Positions 62,905-64,000 of a DNA stretch of 64,000 bases are shown one piece after another. Source of the DNA: Pseudomonas sp. ERMR1:02 (GTDB lineage Bacteria > Pseudomonadota > Gammaproteobacteria > Pseudomonadales > Pseudomonadaceae). The DNA lies in contig NZ_NKJI01000024.1 of the NCBI RefSeq assembly GCF_002277815.1, forward strand, positions 19,562 through 83,561, written 5' to 3'. Every line of letters begins with the position of its first letter. Position 1 is the stretch's first letter. The notes under the pieces were generated by a model. The model did not search any database and had not been told where the DNA came from. It worked only from the letters and a program-made list of their open reading frames with translations. The position numbers were made by a program, and so were the translations under genes.

Positions 62905-64000
62905 GTGAGCAAACTCGCCCGCAATTCGTCCGTCCGCAATGCACGTCCCACCCTCTCCCGCCGTCATACCCTTAGCCTGATCGGTTGCAGCAGCCTGGCC
63001 CTCGCCCTGCCCATCACCTGCCAGGCCGAAGGTTTTACCGATGACGCCAAGGCCACGCTGAACCTGCGCAACGCCTACTTCAATCGCAACTACATCAACC
63101 CTGCCTACCCCAGGGCAAGGCTGAAGAGTGGACGCAAAACTTCATCCTCGATGCCAGGTCCGGTTTCACCCAAGGCCCGGTCGGCTTTGGCGTGGATGTG
63201 TTGGGGCTGTACTCGCAAAAACTCGATGGTGGCAAAGGCACCGGCGGGACGCAGTTGTTGCCGATCCACGGTGATGGGCGCCCTGCTGACAACTTCGGCC
63301 GACTGGGCGTGGCGCTCAAAGGCAAGATTTCGAAAACCGAGTTGAAGGTCGGCGAATGGATGCCGGTGCTGCCGATCCTGCGTTCCGACGACGGCCGCTC
63401 GCTGCCGCAAACCTTGCGTGGCGCTCAGGTGACTTCCACTGAGATCAGCGGCCTGACGCTCTACGGCGGCCAGTTCCGGCAGAACAGCCCGCGCAACGAT
63501 GCGAGCATGGAAAACATGTTCATGAACGGCAAAGCGGCGTTCACCTCGGACCGCTTCAACTTCGGTGGCGGCGAATATGCCTTCAACGAAAAACGCACCC
63601 AGATCGGCGTGTGGTACGCCGAACTCAGCGACATCTATCAGCAGCAATATTTCAACCTGAGCCACAGCCAGCCGCTCGGCGACTGGACCCTGGGCGCCAA
63701 CCTCGGCTACTTCATCGGCAAGGAAGACGGCAGCGCCCTGGCCGGCGATCTGGACAACAAAACCGCGTTCGCCCTGCTCTCGGCCAAGTACGGCGGCAAC
63801 ACCTTCTATGTGGGCCTGCAAAAACTCAGCGGCGACGATGTCTGGATGCGCGTCAACGGTACCAGCGGCGGCACCCTGGCCAACGACAGCTATAACTCCA
63901 GCTACGACAACGCCCGGGAAAAATCCTGGCAGGTGCGCCATGACTACAACTTCGTCGCCCTCGGCATTCCAGGCTTGACGCTGATGAACCGCTATATCAG
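62905..64000 (+). pseudogene. OprD-family outer-membrane porin (partial at window edge), one-base frameshift
   Basis: GTG at 62905, with GGAGCG 6 nt upstream, starts a protein with a signal peptide ending ITCQA and the OprD mature start TDDAKATLNLRNAYFNRNYI. The frame breaks after NPAYP. One more C in the C4 run at 63108-63111 restores QGKAEEWTQNFILDARSGFT, and the frame is then open to the right edge with strand motifs such as FGRLGVALKGKISKTELKVG. OprD-type porins take up amino acids, peptides or aromatic acids. The 3' end is outside the window. The break is probably an undercalled homopolymer. Confidence 0.85.

Overview
This window is chromosomal DNA from a fluorescent-type Pseudomonas (P. 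fluorescens group). The evidence is the GC-rich coding style, the protein families (AcnB, MiaE, an OprD-type porin, DUF1652, RstAB) and the dense population of REP-like inverted repeats of the TGTAGGAGC...GCTCCTACA type between genes. No rRNA, tRNA, CRISPR array, transposase or phage gene was seen.

Layout. 1-5.4 kb: a partial degenerate GGDEF protein, an isoquinoline-oxidoreductase-type molybdenum hydroxylase with its own cytochrome c, and nnrS behind a 32-codon coupled mini-gene. 5.7-13.3 kb: a VOC protein, AraC/LysE and MocR/EamA regulator-exporter pairs, a penicillin-binding-type serine hydrolase, a second LysE exporter and a DUF1059 protein. 13.4-15.9 kb: an Ada / PEP-mutase-like / AlkA-like operon. 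16-18.4 kb: a PotF-like remnant, then an Lrp regulator divergent from a LctP-type permease. 18.6-27.5 kb: a PaoABC-like periplasmic aldehyde oxidoreductase with XdhC, an AraC regulator broken by a stop codon, a monooxygenase-fold protein, a XenA-like flavoenzyme and an SDR. 28-31.7 kb: an APC permease with an Lrp regulator, a GFA enzyme and a MipA protein. 31.8-36.3 kb: RstAB, a low-GC trypsin-fold gene that has lost its catalytic triad, and miaE. 36.5-49.5 kb: mostly core metabolism (a USP protein, acnB with a strongly folded leader, SulP and HAAAP transporters, a tautomerase/TetR pair, a hydroxyacid dehydrogenase, an APH/SDR pair). 49.6-60.9 kb: a PAS-LuxR regulator, then the complete reductive pyrimidine catabolic locus (preT-preA, dihydropyrimidinase, N-carbamoyl-beta-alanine amidase, NCS1 permease, TetR), with an orphan RHS-core gene inside it. 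61-64 kb: copCD, a triplicated 178-bp repeat and a partial OprD-type porin.

Two patterns cut across the window. First, seven genes (cytochrome c, EamA exporter, rstB, trypsin-like gene, RHS gene, TetR, porin) are each out of frame by exactly one missing base, and each missing base can be placed in a short homopolymer run. Restoring one base gives a continuous family-like protein in every case. This looks more like systematic undercalling of homopolymers than seven real pseudogenes. The AraC gene at 18.6-19.5 kb is different: it has an in-frame CAA-to-TAA type stop, more like a real mutation. Second, several REP families are used as gene separators, and one REP doublet at copD has been amplified in tandem.

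Functionally the genes suggest a soil or plant-associated generalist: two periplasmic molybdenum hydroxylases, quinone/enone/aldehyde detoxification enzymes, pyrimidine use as a nitrogen source, copper handling and several amino-acid exporters. I found no defence island. The least explained items are the triad-less trypsin-fold protein, the orphan RHS tip, the acnB leader and the mini-gene coupled to nnrS.
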